In this document: positions 61,851-64,000 of the stretch, piece by piece
Numbering within the stretch: the stretch's first letter is position 1
Layout: each line of letters starts with the position of its first letter
NCBI RefSeq assembly: GCF_008831285.2
Contig: NC_045139.1
Location: forward strand, 31,159,706 to 31,223,705
DNA: 64,000 nt
Source of the DNA: Nymphaea colorata
Lineage: Eukaryota; Streptophyta; Magnoliopsida; Nymphaeales; Nymphaeaceae
Reading direction: 5' to 3'
Position numbers and translations under genes: made by a program
The notes under the pieces: model-generated
Told to the model about the DNA's origin: nothing
The model's database searches: none
What the model saw: only the letters and a program-made list of their open reading frames with translations

Positions 61851-62966
61851 TCAATGTAGGTCATAGATTTTGGAATCTGAGGCATAACAGCCCAGGGTCC
61901 TGGTAAATGTGGAGAAGCTTGAAATTTCAGCCACTGCATCCTTCACCTTTGGGTCATCTATAGTTCCTTCAAAATCAACATAGAAAACATGTTGAAAGGC
62001 CTTAGTCGAACCATCACGAACATCCAAGATTCTAACAGGTTCTGCTGTGAAATTCTTAACTTCAAGCTTTGCCAGATTGATATTTCGTGATGAGAATGCT
62101 GAGAGAACCCGCAGCAATGGTTGCAAACCACCTTGGTGAGTGATGACCATGCTGGTCTTTGGGGTATTTTTCTTCTTAACTTTCGTTTGGCTGTTGGATA
62201 CAATCAAGAACCTTGTCACATTCCATGATTCATCTTGCAGGCCCTGTGCGAGGACTTGCAGGCGGTAGAGATCAGCAGCTCGTGGACTGGCTATGGCTGC
62301 TGTATCAAGCATGTTTTGTGAGAGCAGCATCTCAACAGCGCCTGCAGTATCATCAACAGCTTCCTGTGAAGCAGATAGGCCAAGCCTTGCTAGGCCCTGG
62401 CTGCAATGAGCTAGTGCAAGCGGGTGGCTCATCACCTTCTTAACATGTCTCTTTTTCACCCCTGGAATTGCGAGCAAGCAGTAGTGCACAAATAAATTTA
62501 TCTCTTGGGTGATGTACAAACCTTTCTCTAGTAAAAGTTCATAATTTCGAACCTTGTTCCCCTCCATCGTGCTCTCCACAGGCACAATGGCATGGTCTGC
62601 TTTCCCGTTCTCAACTGCCCCAACAGCAGCTGCAATAGACCTACATGGAATAGGAACACAGTCTATGCAGGCCAACTTTGCTGCAGCCTCGCTGTACGCA
62701 CCAGCTACTCCTTGGTAAGCAATTCTAAGCCCTGTGCTATCCTGCTGATCAGTCACACGGGTTTTCAATAGAATTTCTTCTATTTCTTCTCGGCCTAAGA
62801 GCTCTATCCCGATGCTCTGCTTTCGATCGATATGGATGTTTCTGGTTTGAGCAGCAAAGCTAGAGCATCGGATCCTCTCTGCAGGAGAAGATGGTGATAC
62901 CTGAAACCTCTCCAGTTTGGTGGAACTTGCAGGGCCGCTTGTCATGAATGGCAGAGGGAGGGCCAT
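61851..62966 (-). CDS. ADT: Arogenate/prephenate dehydratase, ACT domain altered
   Basis: Intronless, 371 residues. Plant ADTs decarboxylate and dehydrate arogenate to phenylalanine (some also use prephenate) in plastids. The first about 70 residues are Ser/Arg-rich with few acids, fitting a transit peptide. The dehydratase domain (about 80-255) has GVAGAYSE, VPVES (usually PVENS), a CLLAIPGV segment, MSHPLALAHC, and the catalytic NVTRF at 249-253. The ACT domain (about 271-365) keeps SAFSSRNINLAKLE but reads LEVKNF where the phenylalanine-binding ESRP normally stands, and the preceding G-x-LF/GALV-like motif is GGLQPLL. An ATG at 63110 is in frame, but a TATA box at about 63064-63072 puts the start site between, so the ATG at 62966 (MALPLP) is chosen. 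Intronless structure is shared with Arabidopsis ADT3-6, yet the sequence is divergent. Confidence 0.9.
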   Translation of the reverse strand: MALPLPFMTSGPASSTKLERFQVSPSSPAERIRCSSFAAQTRNIHIDRKQSIGIELLGREEIEEILLKTRVTDQQDSTGLRIAYQGVAGAYSEAAAKLACIDCVPIPCRSIAAAVGAVENGKADHAIVPVESTMEGNKVRNYELLLEKGLYITQEINLFVHYCLLAIPGVKKRHVKKVMSHPLALAHCSQGLARLGLSASQEAVDDTAGAVEMLLSQNMLDTAAIASPRAADLYRLQVLAQGLQDESWNVTRFLIVSNSQTKVKKKNTPKTSMVITHQGGLQPLLRVLSAFSSRNINLAKLEVKNFTAEPVRILDVRDGSTKAFQHVFYVDFEGTIDDPKVKDAVAEISSFSTFTRTLGCYASDSKIYDLH

Positions 62967-63063
62967 GGTGCAGCTCAGAGGAACACCAGGTCGGATGTTC
63001 TCGCTGTAAGCTACCAACCAAACTTTGGAGGGGCTTGGATGCGAGATGCTGGTAGGGAGCAAT

Positions 63064-63072
63064 ATATACACG
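63064..63072 (-). promoter_or_regulatory. TATA box of the arogenate dehydratase gene
   Basis: TATATATTG on the minus strand, about 100 bp before the chosen ATG. It places the transcription start near 63035 and excludes the upstream in-frame ATG at 63110. Confidence 0.55.
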
Positions 63073-63110
63073 GAAAGAGGGAGGAAAGGGCCCTCAATTA
63101 TTTGGAGCAT

Positions 63111-64000
63111 TTAAATTATTTGAATAAGTCCAGCACGCTGTAGCCGATTCCTGCTGCATGTGATGTAAAACCAGATATTCGCTTCCCATGTTTGGTGATG
63201 TAAAAGAGAAAGGAAACGGTGGGTAGCTGCATAACCAATGAATTCCTTTTTTTCTTTTGTTGTAAAAGCTTGAAGCTTTGTTACTATTTTACTTCTGCTT
63301 TCAAATTAACTGAAATTCTATCACCATTGATCCTCCCCCCTGCAGAAAGTTGGATTTTCTCCATCTTCACTAGGTAGATCTTGTTTGATGTGAGGTGAAC
63401 TACGTTTGGGACCATGAGTAAATGCATGACAGATGTATGTCCTAGTCCTACAATGCCGGGAAACATTGACAAATCTTTCTGTGGTGGCCCATTTACCAAG
63501 GAGCATGTGATGAGATCCAAAGTTGGTGTCGACAGTCTATATCGGAGCATGTGATGAAATGCAACGTTGTCGTCGATGAATTTGGTACGGTGAGTGCTGT
63601 GCATTGGCTCTGAATAAGTTTTTTCCTGATACAAAAGAACTCAATTACTTTTCTGATCCTGGAATCAAAGTTGCCAGCTTGAACCTCTCCTTGTCCTTCC
63701 CGCTGGTTGGAATGCTCCTTGTATTCACTGATGGCAACTTTTTGTCTTTGATGCTGATTGTCTGGGGTCCAGAAGCGTGATGGCTGGTGCGGAATTGACG
63801 CGTTTCTAGAAGATCTCTGTTTGGTGTCGCACGGGGCTTGGCTATGACTGGAGGATGGAACGTTTGGTTGAGAAGGCACACACATTTAAATAAAATTCAA
63901 AATTTGTTAAGTTGGTAGAACTCTAACGGTATTCTTGACAAATTTATCACTCAACTGCGTGTTTGGTGCATGAATATGTATTAGCCACTGACTCTCTCTC
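63111..64000. other. Upstream of ADT; unrecognised minus-strand frames
   Basis: Overlapping minus-strand frames of 116 codons (63284-63634) and 130 codons (63493-63885) cover a GC-richer stretch. The second is Ser/Gln-rich, and neither has a domain I can name. They could be pieces of a spliced gene, a degraded mobile element or noncoding sequence. Confidence 0.3.

Noticed and set aside
62967-63110. Start of the ADT at the upstream in-frame ATG (63110)
   Set aside because: A TATA box at 63064-63072 lies downstream of that ATG, so it would not be in the transcript.

Overview
This is a stretch of nuclear DNA from a flowering plant. The evidence is the spliced genes with GT/AG introns, the plant-specific families (an RS31-type SR protein, a plastid-type arogenate dehydratase, a DTX48-51-type MATE transporter), the site of the leucine tRNA, and the many short AT-rich inverted-repeat elements and TA, GA and CA microsatellites. 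The MATE gene has very GC-rich codons and no intron while its surroundings are AT-rich. That would suit a monocot or an early-diverging angiosperm, but the species cannot be fixed from the sequence.

Layout. 1-2.7 kb: an intronless MATE transporter (+) with a TATA box. 2.7-24 kb: about 21 kb without a gene I can support. It holds microsatellites, several non-autonomous DNA elements, a GC-richer block crowded with W-box cores near 14.4-15.3 kb, and a few unexplained GC-richer patches. 24.0-26.1 kb: RPL7-1 (uL30 family), five coding exons. 27.2-37.1 kb: a tandem duplication carrying two RPL34 (eL34) genes that encode the same 120-residue protein. 37.7-38.1 kb: a tRNA-Leu(CAG) on the minus strand and a decayed copy of it. 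39.5-42.6 kb: a third RPL34 unit that keeps only the promoter, the leader exon and the 5' intron, and that is interrupted by a hAT-type element with a perfect 8-bp target duplication. 45.3-47.5 kb: an RS31-type SR splicing factor directly downstream of that headless ribosomal-protein unit. 50.0-55.2 kb: an armadillo-repeat protein with a single coding exon and probable noncoding leader exons. 55.3-61.8 kb: gene-poor, with several MITEs and one gene-like fragment. 61.85-63.0 kb (-): an intronless arogenate/prephenate dehydratase whose ACT regulatory domain lacks the usual ESRP motif.

The genes form no pathway together. Four of them (RPL7-1, two RPL34, the SR protein) are housekeeping RNA or ribosome genes. 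The most interesting points are: the three-unit RPL34 array, whose proximal promoters are built partly from a duplicated MITE; the possibility that the third unit now supplies the promoter and leader of the SR gene, or lies in its 5' intron; and the ADT with an altered phenylalanine-sensing motif. I saw no CRISPR array, no rRNA gene and no LTR or virus-like element that I could support. Splice sites were placed by eye from reading frame, GT/AG and family alignment in memory. No alignment or database search was run.
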